Assembly: GCA_000467935.1 (NCBI GenBank)
Contig: KI259852.1
Span: forward strand, 17,817 to 81,816
Direction of reading: 5' to 3'
Length of the DNA: 64,000 nucleotides
Source: Peptostreptococcaceae bacterium oral taxon 113 str. W5053
GTDB taxonomy: Bacteria; Bacillota; Clostridia; Tissierellales; Peptoniphilaceae
Position numbers and translations under genes: made by a program. Numbering within the stretch: the first letter of the stretch is position 1; the number at the start of each line of letters is the position of its first letter. The notes under the pieces are model-generated. The model saw only the letters and a list, made by a program, of their open reading frames with translations. It was not told the origin of the DNA and did no database searches. Below are positions 34,649 through 42,949 of the stretch, in pieces.

Positions 34649-34954
34649 GTCGGACGCGGAAATACCCGTTCAATCGGTGCGACGGATAACTTCCGGACGG
34701 GCGGGGAGACGCAAATCGGAGGTCAGCTGAAAGCGGGTTTTGCGATGATCGACTTTTATGAGTCCAAGGATGTAGAAACAGGCTGTCGAAATTCGGAAAT
34801 GATTGCTTGGCGGATTTATGTATTAAGCTGTAAACGGGTTGGAATTTCAACAGAGGATTATATAAAGTAGACCCTTTCGGAGCATGGAAAAATCATCGGT
34901 GTTGACGGTAAATCGGATGGTTCGTCGAAAAGAGGTATAATTGAGGAGGAAAAA
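34649..34954. other. Decayed sequence without an intact gene
   Basis: One frame from 34710 reads GGQLKAGFAMIDFYESKDVE and further to a stop at about 34870, then a spacer with the ribosome site of the next gene. It looks like a degraded gene fragment; the family is not recognised. Confidence 0.35.
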
Positions 34955-35717
34955 ATGGATAGACAGACACTTTTAAAGGAATGGTTGCACGAGCAGGAAA
35001 TTGCGCATATTAAGGGTTGGGATTTTTCTCACATTCATGACAGATATAAGGAGGAGGACGATCTTCCGTGGGATTTTAGGAGCATCATAAAATCCTATCT
35101 GCGGGATACGGATGATTTGTTGGACATGGAAACGGGGGGCGGAGAATTTCTTTTGTCTTTTCTTTCCGATCCCGAACATACCGCGGCGATTGAGGGCTAT
35201 GAGCTGAATATCAAAATATGTGAAGAGAGACTTCTTCCCTTGGGGATTGATTTCAAAGCGGCTGACGGCGGAGATCCTCTGCCTTTCGAAGACCATTCTT
35301 TTGACATCGTCACGAACAGGCACGGGAAATATGATATCAAGGAGCTTAAAAGGGTGCTTAAAAGCGGGGGCTTGTTTCTCACGCAACAGGTCGGGTGCGG
35401 AAAACGATAGGGAATTAGTAAAGCTTTTACTCGGGGATGTCGACCTTCCGTTCCCGGACGCCTATTTGAACATTGCGGCGCGGGAATTCGAGGAGAACGG
35501 GTTTGAGATTTTGGAAAAAGCGGAAGTCTATCGACCGATTGAGCTTTACGATGTGGGCGCGCTCGTTTGGTTCGCGAGAATCATTGATTGGGAGTTTCCC
35601 GGTTTCGAAGTGGAAAAGTATCGGGATCATCTGTTCAAAGCACAGGAAATTCTCGAAAAAGAGGGTGTCATTCGGGGCAGCATTCACCGATATTATTTTG
35701 CGGCGCGAAAGAAATGA
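34955..35717 (+). pseudogene. Class I SAM methyltransferase split by a frameshift
   Basis: ATG 34955 (TGAGGAGG site) gives MDRQTLLKEWLHEQEIAHIK, then LLDMETGGGEFLLSFL (motif I), DIVTNRHGKYDIKELKRVLKSGGLFLTQQVG. One extra base at about 35392 causes a stop at 35408-35410. The next frame continues AENDRELVKLLLG to AGSIHRYYFAARKK-like residues and stops at 35715-35717. Together they would form a normal methyltransferase of about 253 residues. Confidence 0.8.
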
Positions 35718-35825
35718 GACGCCGGTCGCGGTGCGTTTGCGGGAATTCCGATAACGAAGAAGGGGAACAATCATCGTTTGACATCGACGGGGAGGAAGAA
35801 AATATTGTGACGGAGGAGGAGAAAC

Positions 35826-36274
35826 ATGGAACTTTCAATAAGAAAAGCGAAACTGTCCGACTATGAGGAGATGAACGAAATGCTGTGCGAACTCCATAAG
35901 TATCATGTGGCTCATAAACCGGAAATTTATAGAGAAGCGGAATATTTTTTCTCGGAGAGCGAATATGCGGAGATGTTGAACGGGACGGAACAGCATTTTA
36001 TTGTATCTGTGGCGGAGGACGGCATTTCAGGGTTTGCGTGGGCGTGCGTCAATCAAAAGGGCAGTAAGTTTGAAAAAGACAGAACGCAGCTTTGGATAGA
36101 GGGGGGGTATGTAAAACACCCGAATACCGGGGATTGGGCATTGCCCAAACCTTGCTCACGGAGATGATGAAGATTGTCGAGGAGATGAAAGCGGACAGCG
36201 TGGAATCCATAGTGTGGGCTTTCAATGACGCCTCATTGCGTCTGTTCAAAAAGACCTTTGAGGTTCGAGCATGA
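35826..36274 (+). pseudogene. GNAT acetyltransferase split by frameshift at a G-run
   Basis: ATG 35826 (GGAGGAGG site) gives MELSIRKAKLSDYEEMNEML and HFIVSVAEDGISGFAWACVN. After a run of seven G near 36098 the frame becomes wrong, while the neighbouring frame reads TPEYRGLGIAQTLLTEMMKI, the acetyl-CoA loop, and ends SLRLFKKTFEVRA at 36272-36274. It is a clear frameshift pseudogene. Confidence 0.8.
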
Positions 36275-36346
36275 ATATTCACACACAAACTTCAGAATAG
36301 AAATCGAGACGCGGGGGAGTCGAATTGTAAAATAAAGGGGAATGAG

Positions 36347-36553
36347 ATGAAAGAGGAGCAGGATGCATATATTATAGGTGTAGATGGACCTGTAAAAGAA
36401 TTTGTTGGAAAGATAGTTGCCGTTATTCATCGTAAAGATGATGTGGAAGAAAAATGGGTGGTTGCTCCGCATGAGTTGTATATTTCAAAAGAACAAATAT
36501 GGGATAAAGTTATGTTTACAGAACAATACTTTGATTCTGAAATAATAATGTAA
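36347..36553 (+). CDS. Truncated inorganic-pyrophosphatase-like protein
   Basis: A 68-residue frame: EEQDAYIIGVDGPVKEFVGK, IVAVIHRKDDVEEKWVVAP, then EQYFDSEIIM. This matches the C-terminal two thirds of small proteins (about 110 aa) annotated as inorganic pyrophosphatase in Clostridia; the N-terminal strand pair is missing. A ribosome site AAGGGG is present, so it may be expressed, but the enzyme core is incomplete. Confidence 0.55.
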   Translation: MKEEQDAYIIGVDGPVKEFVGKIVAVIHRKDDVEEKWVVAPHELYISKEQIWDKVMFTEQYFDSEIIM

Positions 36554-36864
36554 ATTTGAAGTTGTCGATGCCTTCTATATGACGGACACCCTTTCAATTA
36601 GTATTTATTATTGCATGCAAAAGTCAGGAGTGGTATACTTTATCACATAAATATTATAAAAGAGAGGTGTTCAATTATGATGAATAGAAAAGGCATTTTT
36701 TAATATGAATATCTTTTGAAGACCTCGGTTATGTTTTAATATAAGAAGAGATTTGCCGTGGTTTATTAGGCATTTATTAGGCACAGCTTTTTATTCCGAT
36801 TCTTCATAGATGTTCATAAGACAGTTGTTTAAAAATCAAGTTAGAACAATTTATGGAGGAATTT
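36554..36864 (+). promoter_or_regulatory. Leader region of the next GNAT gene, with promoter TTGCAT-N17-TATACT
   Basis: TTGCAT (36611-36616), a 17-bp spacer and TATACT (36634-36639) form a good promoter. About 40 bp later an AGAGAGGTG site precedes a seven-codon frame, MMNRKGIF, that ends at a TAA (36702). A long untranslated leader of about 160 bp follows before the next gene. A short leader peptide followed by a long leader is common upstream of drug-resistance genes with attenuation; here this is only a suggestion. Confidence 0.5.
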
Positions 36865-37308
36865 ATGATTAATCTTAGAAAAATTGATGAAGAGAACTTT
36901 ATTGATGCATTTAATTTGAAATTGGGAGAGGAACAGAAGAAATGTGTTTCCAATCCTATTCGCAGTTTAGCACAGGCATATGTTTATCGGGAGCAGTGTC
37001 AACCATTTGGAATTTATGACGGAGATGAGATGGTTGGCTATGTTATGGTAATCTATGATTACGATATTCCGGAATATGACATCTGGCATATGATGATTGA
37101 TGCATCCAAGCAGGGAAAGGGGTACGGAAGAGCCGCACTTGAACAGATCATCGCTTATATAAAAACAAAACCCTTTGGCAGTTCTGACAAAGTTACTCTT
37201 ACCTGCAACAAAGATAATTTCGGAGCTTTGAAATTATATCTCAAAATGGGATTTACAGAAACAGGTGTGGAAGACGAAGATGAAATTGAGCTTTCTATGA
37301 TAACATAG
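36865..37308 (+). CDS. GNAT N-acetyltransferase (spermidine/diamine acetyltransferase-like)
   Basis: A 147-residue protein, INLRKIDEENFIDAFNLKL at its start, DIWHMMIDASKQGKGYGRAALEQII (acetyl-CoA loop) and LTCNKDNFGALKLYLKMGF at the end. The order and the YDYDIPEYDIWHMMID block are those of BltD/SpeG-type polyamine or diamine acetyltransferases. I chose ATG 36865, with GGAGGA 5 bp upstream. It is intact and has its own promoter, in contrast to most genes to its left. The recurrent hairpin (copy 2) follows. Confidence 0.8.
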   Translation: MINLRKIDEENFIDAFNLKLGEEQKKCVSNPIRSLAQAYVYREQCQPFGIYDGDEMVGYVMVIYDYDIPEYDIWHMMIDASKQGKGYGRAALEQIIAYIKTKPFGSSDKVTLTCNKDNFGALKLYLKMGFTETGVEDEDEIELSMIT

Positions 37309-37361
37309 TAACAGATTCCAGTTTGTATAACTAAAAATTTAATAAACATAGTAGTTTAATA

Positions 37362-37396
37362 AACGGTAAATCTTAAAACGCTTTACTGTTTTTTGT
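37362..37396 (+). repeat. Recurrent hairpin/terminator, copy 2
   Basis: AACGGTAAA pairs with TTTACTGTT around an AT-rich loop and is followed by TTTTGTTGCCCAAAAC. The upstream sequence CAGTTTGTATAACTAAA resembles that of copy 1. The stem is less perfect than in copy 1. Confidence 0.75.
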
Positions 37397-37715
37397 TGCC
37401 CAAAACAAAAAAGAAAGGATAAGAAACAAAGAAAAACATAGAAGAAAAAAGTCATCAGTACAAAAAAAGAAAACAAGCGGTTACAAAATGAAAGAAAGAA
37501 ACAGATAATCTGTATCCGAAAATCATAGACAGTACGAAAAGAAGTAGAATAAGCTAAAACTGTTAGAAGCTGTATAGAAAAATTATTATAGGAAAACAGA
37601 GATCTAACACAGGTGAAGAAGAATGAGTTAGAGTAAAACAGGCTAAAGAATGGTATAATTTTTTATAAATATTTTATGAGTTAAATTTAATTTATCGGAC
37701 AAAGAGGTGTTTTTT
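37397..37715. other. Decayed mobilisation-type sequence, no intact gene
   Basis: The stretch is extremely A-rich and Lys/Glu-coding in several broken frames, as in the DUF3847/mobilisation gene region after copy 1. TGGTATAATTTTTT at about 37653 could be the -10 region of the promoter for the next gene; no good -35 is seen. Confidence 0.4.
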
Positions 37716-38207
37716 GTGAATGAGATTCTTGCTAAGCCTTGTGTTGGAGCAATCATTGAAAAAACGGAAAATAATGAAAGATACATTCTCATTCAAACAA
37801 GGCAAAAAGAAGATGGAAATGAAACAAATGGAATGCTGGAAATACCAGCTGGTAAGATTAGAGAATATGAAGATATTTTTTCCGCACTGCGTAGAGAGGT
37901 TCTGGAAGAGACAGGATTGAAAATAACAAAGGTTTATGGCGAAAATGATGTAATATCAAATCAGGTTGGAGGTGTTACTACTATTTCTTTTGAACCATAT
38001 TGTGTAACGCAGAATTTATCCGGTGCATATTCCATTATTCTTAATACATTTTTATGTGAAGCAGAGGGGAATTTGTTGAATCATACAAATGAAACTCAGA
38101 ATATTCGATGGGAAAAGATTTCGAATGTGGAACGACTATTAAAAGAAGAAACTGAGAGCGTGTTCTTTATGCATATAAATGCATTGAGGAAATTTTTTAA
38201 TCTGTAA
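37716..38207 (+). CDS. NUDIX hydrolase
   Basis: A 163-residue protein with a full Nudix box, G-x5-E-x7-REVLEETGLKI (GKIREYEDIFSALRREVLEET), near residues 46-68. The ending (WEKISNVERLL, HINALRKFFNL) is usual for small Nudix enzymes that hydrolyse nucleoside diphosphate derivatives; the substrate cannot be deduced. I chose GTG 37716, with AAAGAGGTG upstream. It is followed by hairpin copy 3, so it has the same cargo position as the GNAT genes before copies 1 and 2. Confidence 0.85.
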   Translation: MNEILAKPCVGAIIEKTENNERYILIQTRQKEDGNETNGMLEIPAGKIREYEDIFSALRREVLEETGLKITKVYGENDVISNQVGGVTTISFEPYCVTQNLSGAYSIILNTFLCEAEGNLLNHTNETQNIRWEKISNVERLLKEETESVFFMHINALRKFFNL

Positions 38208-38269
38208 ACCGGTTTATCTCTAACTTATACAGATAAATAGAAAGCTATCAATAACATAAAAATTTAAGA

Positions 38270-38300
38270 AACAGTAAATCAAAAAGATTTGCTGTTTTTT
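38270..38300 (+). repeat. Recurrent hairpin/terminator, copy 3
   Basis: AACAGTAAATC pairs with GATTTGCTGTT (one mismatch) around AAAAA, followed by TTTTGTTG. Downstream AAACGAAAAGGAGGACAAG resembles a ribosome site whose gene is lost. Confidence 0.8.
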
Positions 38301-38371
38301 GTTGTTTAAAAACGAAAAGGAGGACAAGTGGTGTGAGAGGAGAAGTGGAAATTCCCCTACTCAATTGAACA

Positions 38372-39538
38372 TTAATAGTCCATATAAATTCGTAGTTCTT
38401 CATTTTCATAAAGGTATTTACTCATAGTACGTCTGCTTAAATTATCCGGTAAATGAAATCGTCGAATTTCATTGCGAAGAGAAAGAATCAAGTCGGAACC
38501 TTCCTGTTGGACGAAGATTTCTTTTTTATCGGCAAAAGGAAGATGGATGATGAAAATTCGTGTTCCATGAGACTCTTCGATACGAAAGGCGGGTTCTTTA
38601 CAGAAAACGGCGGAGGGGTCGATATGCTCATATAAGAGTTTTGACACCTGATCTAATTTTTCTTTTCCACGCAACTCTTCATTTTGTAATTCCAACTTGA
38701 AAAACATTTGATTGGGAAAGCTTTCTTGTGCAATTTGAATATTTTTTTCCTGGAGACTTTCCCATTGTGAAAAATATCCGTCCAAAGCTTGTTTAGGATA
38801 AATTTTATTCATATAAACAGCATCTACACCGAAATCATACAATTGATTCCAGGTATAATTACGTCTGGCTTCATCCAGTACGATGCGTTCGGGAGTCATC
38901 ACAATTCTCATGCTGGTTAAATCTCGACGATGAAGAAGTTCCTGTAGTCGATTTAATCGTTTGACTAAAGAGATGAATTCTTCAAAGACGACATCTTTCG
39001 GCTTGGGTACAGTGGTTTTTTTCGAAATAAATGATCCGAGAACCGAATTCATATTGCGAACCATCGGTAAAATTTTATCTGCCAATACACTCAGTTTTTC
39101 AGAATAAGTAAACAGAGACAGAGCTTCTCCTGTAGGAGCGCAGTCGACGACGATAATATCGTATTTTCCTTGCTCATAAACTTCTAAGATCCGTAAGAGA
39201 GAAAACACTTCGTCCAGTCCGGGGAAAAGGAGAATTTCTTCAGCTTCTATTCCTCCATTTGCTTTTTCGGAGAGAATTTGTTTTAGATAATTCCGAAGAT
39301 TTCCCCAGGCTTCTTTACTTTCTTCAATCGGGTCGATTTCCATAGCATCCAAGTTGGGAAAAATTTCCATGGCTTGATGACTTAATTTTATTCCAAAAGA
39401 GTCTCCTAAACTGTGCGCTTGATCGGTACTCATAATTAAAACTCGTTTTCCGGCATGGGCAAGAGCACAAGCGGTGGCTGCAGAAATGCTTGTTTTTCCG
39501 ACTCCTCCTTTGCCGGTGTAAATTAAAATTCTCATCAA
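38372..39538 (-). CDS. ArsA-family ATPase with C-terminal HSP20-like domain (second of pair)
   Basis: A 388-residue ATPase with the deviant P-loop YTGKGGVGKTS near residue 7, TDQAHSLGDSFG (A-loop/switch I), and DCAPTGEALSLFTYSEKL (switch II). The C-terminal 85 residues look like the ArsA_HSP20 domain (RIEESHGTRIFIIHLPFADK; LPDNLSRR). ArsA relatives with one P-loop are membrane-protein or metal chaperone ATPases; here no arsB, arsR or efflux gene is near, so arsenic export is unlikely. It overlaps its paralogue upstream by 4 bp, so the two are translationally coupled. Confidence 0.85.
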   Translation of the reverse strand: MMRILIYTGKGGVGKTSISAATACALAHAGKRVLIMSTDQAHSLGDSFGIKLSHQAMEIFPNLDAMEIDPIEESKEAWGNLRNYLKQILSEKANGGIEAEEILLFPGLDEVFSLLRILEVYEQGKYDIIVVDCAPTGEALSLFTYSEKLSVLADKILPMVRNMNSVLGSFISKKTTVPKPKDVVFEEFISLVKRLNRLQELLHRRDLTSMRIVMTPERIVLDEARRNYTWNQLYDFGVDAVYMNKIYPKQALDGYFSQWESLQEKNIQIAQESFPNQMFFKLELQNEELRGKEKLDQVSKLLYEHIDPSAVFCKEPAFRIEESHGTRIFIIHLPFADKKEIFVQQEGSDLILSLRNEIRRFHLPDNLSRRTMSKYLYENEELRIYMDY

Positions 39539-40728
39539 TGCGCCTCCTCTGTGTTGGGAAACTCAGGTATTTTAAATTGAATTTTCAAAACGCCTTGCTC
39601 CAATTGAACACTTGTAATTTGACTGCGTTGTAAAGTATTCGGTAAAGGAATGCAACGATTAAAATTGCCGATTCGAATGTTCATGTCCAAATTATGCATA
39701 TAGACTTCAACCTCATCTTCAATTACTCCGGGCAGCTTCAATGTGAATAGATAGCCGTTTTCACAAAGACTGTATTCTTCGTTATCGGTCTGAAGTCGTA
39801 TATCGAAAAGATTTGAAAGGGATCGTAAATCTTCGCAGAGCTTTTCAACGGCTTGACTGCCCCGAATTTCTTCAGGATACCATGGAATATAGGATAAGGG
39901 CATATGGACAAAAACTTTTTCCAATTCTTCGATATATTGCTTTTGAATGGAATGCCATTTTTCCATAAAGGGATTATCCATATGTTCAGGAAGAATACGA
40001 TTGATGAAGACGCCATCCACCTGATATCGATAGAGGTTCAGATACATAAAATTTCGTTTTGTCTCTTCAACAACCATTTTTTCGGGAATACAGACTAAAC
40101 GAATTGTACAAATTTCACGATTTTTTAAAAGTTCCTGAAGATTGATTAAATCAAGATGCATTTGACCTAAATCGCCAAGTGCTTTTCGGTCAGGAAGTTT
40201 TACATGATAGCGCAGTTTTGAAATGGGGTTTAAGACACGAAGCATAATTTTGCCAACCGGGGAAAATTTTTCAATATACCAGGATAGCAATTCCGGAAAT
40301 TTTAAAAGCGATAGAGTTTCTCCTGTAGGGGCACAATCGACAAGGATTCGATCGTATGCATTACTTTCATAGAGTTGTTTTATTTTTAATAAAGAAAAAA
40401 GATTTTCAAAACCGGGCAGTGGAAAATGACCGTTTAAAGTAATATTTGCGCCGGAAGCACCGACGAAATCGATAACAGCTTTTTGAACATTAGGAAATTC
40501 TTCGTGCATAATATAATCCGGATCCAATTCCAACGCATATAAATTTTTTTTGATTTCTGTAACATTTCGACCAACGGAACAGGCAAATAAATCGCCTAAG
40601 TTGTGAGCCATATCGACGCTGACCAAAAGAGTTTTTTTACCTTCTTCGGCAGAGATTAGAGCATGAGCGGCAGCAATACTGGTTTTACCAACGCCGCCTT
40701 TTCCTGTAAAAATAATAATTCTTCCCAT
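39535..40728 (-). CDS. ArsA-family ATPase with C-terminal HSP20-like domain (first of pair)
   Basis: A 397-residue paralogue of the neighbouring ATPase: FTGKGGVGKTSIAAAHAL at the start, SVDMAHNLGDLF, and DCAPTGETLSLLKFPELL. The HSP20-like tail (YLFTLKLPGVIEDEVEVYMHNLDMNIRIG) covers the last 70 residues. A tandem pair may form a heterodimer, as the two halves of ArsA or Get3 dimers do (inference). I chose ATG 40728, preceded by AAGGTG; GTG 40737 overlaps that site. It follows the DUF4241 gene closely. Confidence 0.85.
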   Translation of the reverse strand: MGRIIIFTGKGGVGKTSIAAAHALISAEEGKKTLLVSVDMAHNLGDLFACSVGRNVTEIKKNLYALELDPDYIMHEEFPNVQKAVIDFVGASGANITLNGHFPLPGFENLFSLLKIKQLYESNAYDRILVDCAPTGETLSLLKFPELLSWYIEKFSPVGKIMLRVLNPISKLRYHVKLPDRKALGDLGQMHLDLINLQELLKNREICTIRLVCIPEKMVVEETKRNFMYLNLYRYQVDGVFINRILPEHMDNPFMEKWHSIQKQYIEELEKVFVHMPLSYIPWYPEEIRGSQAVEKLCEDLRSLSNLFDIRLQTDNEEYSLCENGYLFTLKLPGVIEDEVEVYMHNLDMNIRIGNFNRCIPLPNTLQRSQITSVQLEQGVLKIQFKIPEFPNTEEAH

Positions 40729-40738
40729 AAAAATCACC

Positions 40739-41776
40739 TTATTTTGAAAAATATTCGGGATTAACCATAGGAATGATTAATTCGCAGATTTCTCCTTTTT
40801 CATCATATCCCCAATAAGCATAATAGATGCCATCTCCAATCCCGGAGGCAACCATAATCATCTTTTTTTTATCGATGGGGTTTATCCACTCAATAAAGTC
40901 GCCCTCCTGTCTTTGTACAAGAGGTTGTGCTTGATAACTTGCAGCAAAAAGAGGGGAAAGAACATCTTCATAAAAATCTTTTTCAGGATATTCTTTTTCA
41001 AAATCTTCACAAACCGCTCTTAATCGACGAGCTTGCATAGAGTCACAGATGGAAATCATACTTGCATCGACGGGAAAACCATGGATGATTTTTTCGTCAG
41101 AAGCGATAATGACCGTTTCGGGTGTTCCTTTGGCATGAAGATATTTTACTGCCGTATTTGGTGTGATTTTCATACGAACAGTGCACATGCGAAGACCTAA
41201 TGAAGGGGTATCGGATACGGAAACATAGACGGGATAAGAGCCGATAGGGATTTTTTGCTCAAGTTCAAGGCAGTGGCGATTGGCGGGAATATAGGATAAA
41301 GGGTCGGCAACGGTTATAGCTCCGGTAGGAAAATTGACATCTCCGATATACACATTACTTTTTTGAAATTGTTTGTCAATATCCTGTACCGGAATTTCTT
41401 CCAAATGAATAAAGCGGCTGTTCTCCTGAAGTGCAGCATATAAGCCTGAATCGGTCATTGTTTTTTTCCAATGGGCAATAATCATTTCAACGGTATCCAT
41501 ACAGTCTTTTTTCGCCGTGTGTTCATCATATTCTTTCATTTCGCTAAAGACATGACCGCAATGCGCATAGTCGAAATCGTTCGCATACCCTCCGCTGACA
41601 CCGGTATACCATTTCGAGCTCCCTTCTTTTTGAAAACGAAAGATATAATAATGCATACGGTGAAGATCGAATTCGCCTGCATATTCTATTGCGGAAGGAT
41701 TTTTTCCCAATTCGGAGGGATGCTTGAGCCATTCAATGAGAGCGTTTTTTGCAATATTTTTTTGCTTTTTGTTCAT
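40739..41776 (-). CDS. DUF4241 domain protein
   Basis: A 345-residue protein. The C-terminal half is DUF4241: IYIGDVNFPTGAITVADPLSYI near residue 142, IPIGSYPVYVSVSD near 176, and GIGDGIYYAYWGYDEKGEICELIIPMVN at the end. The N-terminal 120 residues form an extra domain with an HWKKTM helix. DUF4241 proteins appear in immunity and uncharacterised settings; the role is unknown. It precedes the two ArsA-like ATPases on the minus strand with only 10 bp between, so these three genes form one operon. The ATG has an AAGGAGACT site. Confidence 0.8.
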   Translation of the reverse strand: MNKKQKNIAKNALIEWLKHPSELGKNPSAIEYAGEFDLHRMHYYIFRFQKEGSSKWYTGVSGGYANDFDYAHCGHVFSEMKEYDEHTAKKDCMDTVEMIIAHWKKTMTDSGLYAALQENSRFIHLEEIPVQDIDKQFQKSNVYIGDVNFPTGAITVADPLSYIPANRHCLELEQKIPIGSYPVYVSVSDTPSLGLRMCTVRMKITPNTAVKYLHAKGTPETVIIASDEKIIHGFPVDASMISICDSMQARRLRAVCEDFEKEYPEKDFYEDVLSPLFAASYQAQPLVQRQEGDFIEWINPIDKKKMIMVASGIGDGIYYAYWGYDEKGEICELIIPMVNPEYFSK

Positions 41777-42126
41777 AATCAGTCTCCTTGTTCCATATCA
41801 AAAGATTCCAAGCAAGATGGATCAATTTTCTATGCCAACAAAATAAATGCATTTTTCTTTAAAATGTGAATATTTCAATCAAAGTATATCATATTTTAAA
41901 AGGGGAAAACAATGTTTTTATACGTAAACGGAATAACCTTCCATTAATAAGAAAAAAATATGCAAAGAGCTTATTTGCCGCGTTAAGAGAATAACTTAAA
42001 GAAGAACAATGTTAAGTGAAACATAATGGAAAAATATGCAATTATATTTTACCGGTAAAAAGTGATAAAAATACGAAAGAATGTATTAAAACAAACAGTT
42101 ACCCAAGAACAACCACAAAACCTTAA

Positions 42127-42155
42127 TTGACAATTTATGCATAATAATATATGAT
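42127..42155 (+). promoter_or_regulatory. Promoter of the LUD/quinone operon
   Basis: Perfect TTGACA (42127-42132), a 17-bp spacer and TATGAT (42150-42155). The first gene starts about 215 bp later. Confidence 0.7.
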
Positions 42156-42371
42156 TATAATATCATTTACAATGATTGAACAAGAATCGGCGAGGAAAAT
42201 TCATCCTGGGAAAGAACGATGAATAGGGTTTTTTCAATAAAAGGCAAAATATTGAAAAGACGTAGAGGTCGGAGTGCAGAAAGGCGAAGGAAATGCTTTA
42301 TTTCCACGTTAATCTGAAGGAGAGTATGGTGGCTGTCATATTACGTGGCTGGAAAGGGGTGTGTATTAGTA
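42156..42371 (+). other. Long structured 5' leader of the LUD/quinone operon
   Basis: A leader of about 215 nt without open frame. ATTCATC (42200) pairs with GATGAAT (42219) and is followed by AGGGTTTTTTC, a possible attenuator. GGAAAT (42290) and ATTTCC (42301) form a second hairpin. I could not match it to a known riboswitch. Upstream, 41777-42126 shows no gene. Confidence 0.45.
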
Positions 42372-42923
42372 ATGAACAGCATAACAGATGATTTATACGA
42401 GAGTTTCAAAACGAATTTGGAGAGCGTGAACGGAATGTGTACCCGTGCATCGAAAGCGAATTTGGCAAAAGTTATTGTGGAATTATACAAGGAAAACGAA
42501 ATTCCGACGACTTCAATTGCTCAATCTCCACTTTTGATTGAGGTCGGAGTGGCTACTGCTTTACAAGAAGCGGGCGTTACCGTGCATACAGATCATATTC
42601 GTCTGCATGCTGAAACGGACAAGGGGGGAATTTCTGAAGCACAGCATGGAATTGCCGAATTGGGAACGATAGTTCAAGAAGAGGATGATGCTGATGGACG
42701 AATGGTATCGACAATGTCGGAATATTATATTGGGGTGCTTAAAGGTTCTTCTATTGTTCCCACATATGACGAAATGTTTGACATTCTCAGTGCGATGCCT
42801 GAAATTCCGAATTTTGTCGGATTCGTTACAGGGCCGAGTCGTACCGCTGATATTGAGTGTGTAGGTACTGTCGGCGTACATGGCCCGATTCAACTTTGCG
42901 TTGTTGTCGTTGACGATGAATGA
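42372..42923 (+). CDS. LUD domain protein (LutC-like)
   Basis: A 183-residue protein of the LUD family, typical of LutC of the lactate-oxidation complex LutABC. FVGFVTGPSRTADIE near the C-terminus is the diagnostic LutC motif; GISEAQHGIAELGTIVQ lies in the middle. I chose ATG 42372 with AAAGGGG upstream; the frame is open from GTG 42345, which lacks a site. It is the first gene of an operon with a LutB/LutA fusion and quinone genes. The substrate could be lactate or another hydroxyacid. Confidence 0.85.
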   Translation: MNSITDDLYESFKTNLESVNGMCTRASKANLAKVIVELYKENEIPTTSIAQSPLLIEVGVATALQEAGVTVHTDHIRLHAETDKGGISEAQHGIAELGTIVQEEDDADGRMVSTMSEYYIGVLKGSSIVPTYDEMFDILSAMPEIPNFVGFVTGPSRTADIECVGTVGVHGPIQLCVVVVDDE

Positions 42924-42949
42924 TGAGATATCCAAAGGAGGAATAATAT

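Noticed and set aside
26990..36300. Frameshifts as sequencing errors.
   Set aside because: Not fully excluded, but breaks are concentrated in this acquired zone, include in-frame stops (27447, 30357) and large deletions, and core genes on both sides are intact.
23788..37308. Complete conjugative element.
   Set aside because: Only scraps of a recombinase, a coupling protein and DUF3847 remain; no relaxase, no type IV secretion genes and no intact integrase.
38372..40728. Arsenic resistance operon.
   Set aside because: Only ArsA-like ATPases are present, with HSP20-like tails; no arsB, arsC or arsR.
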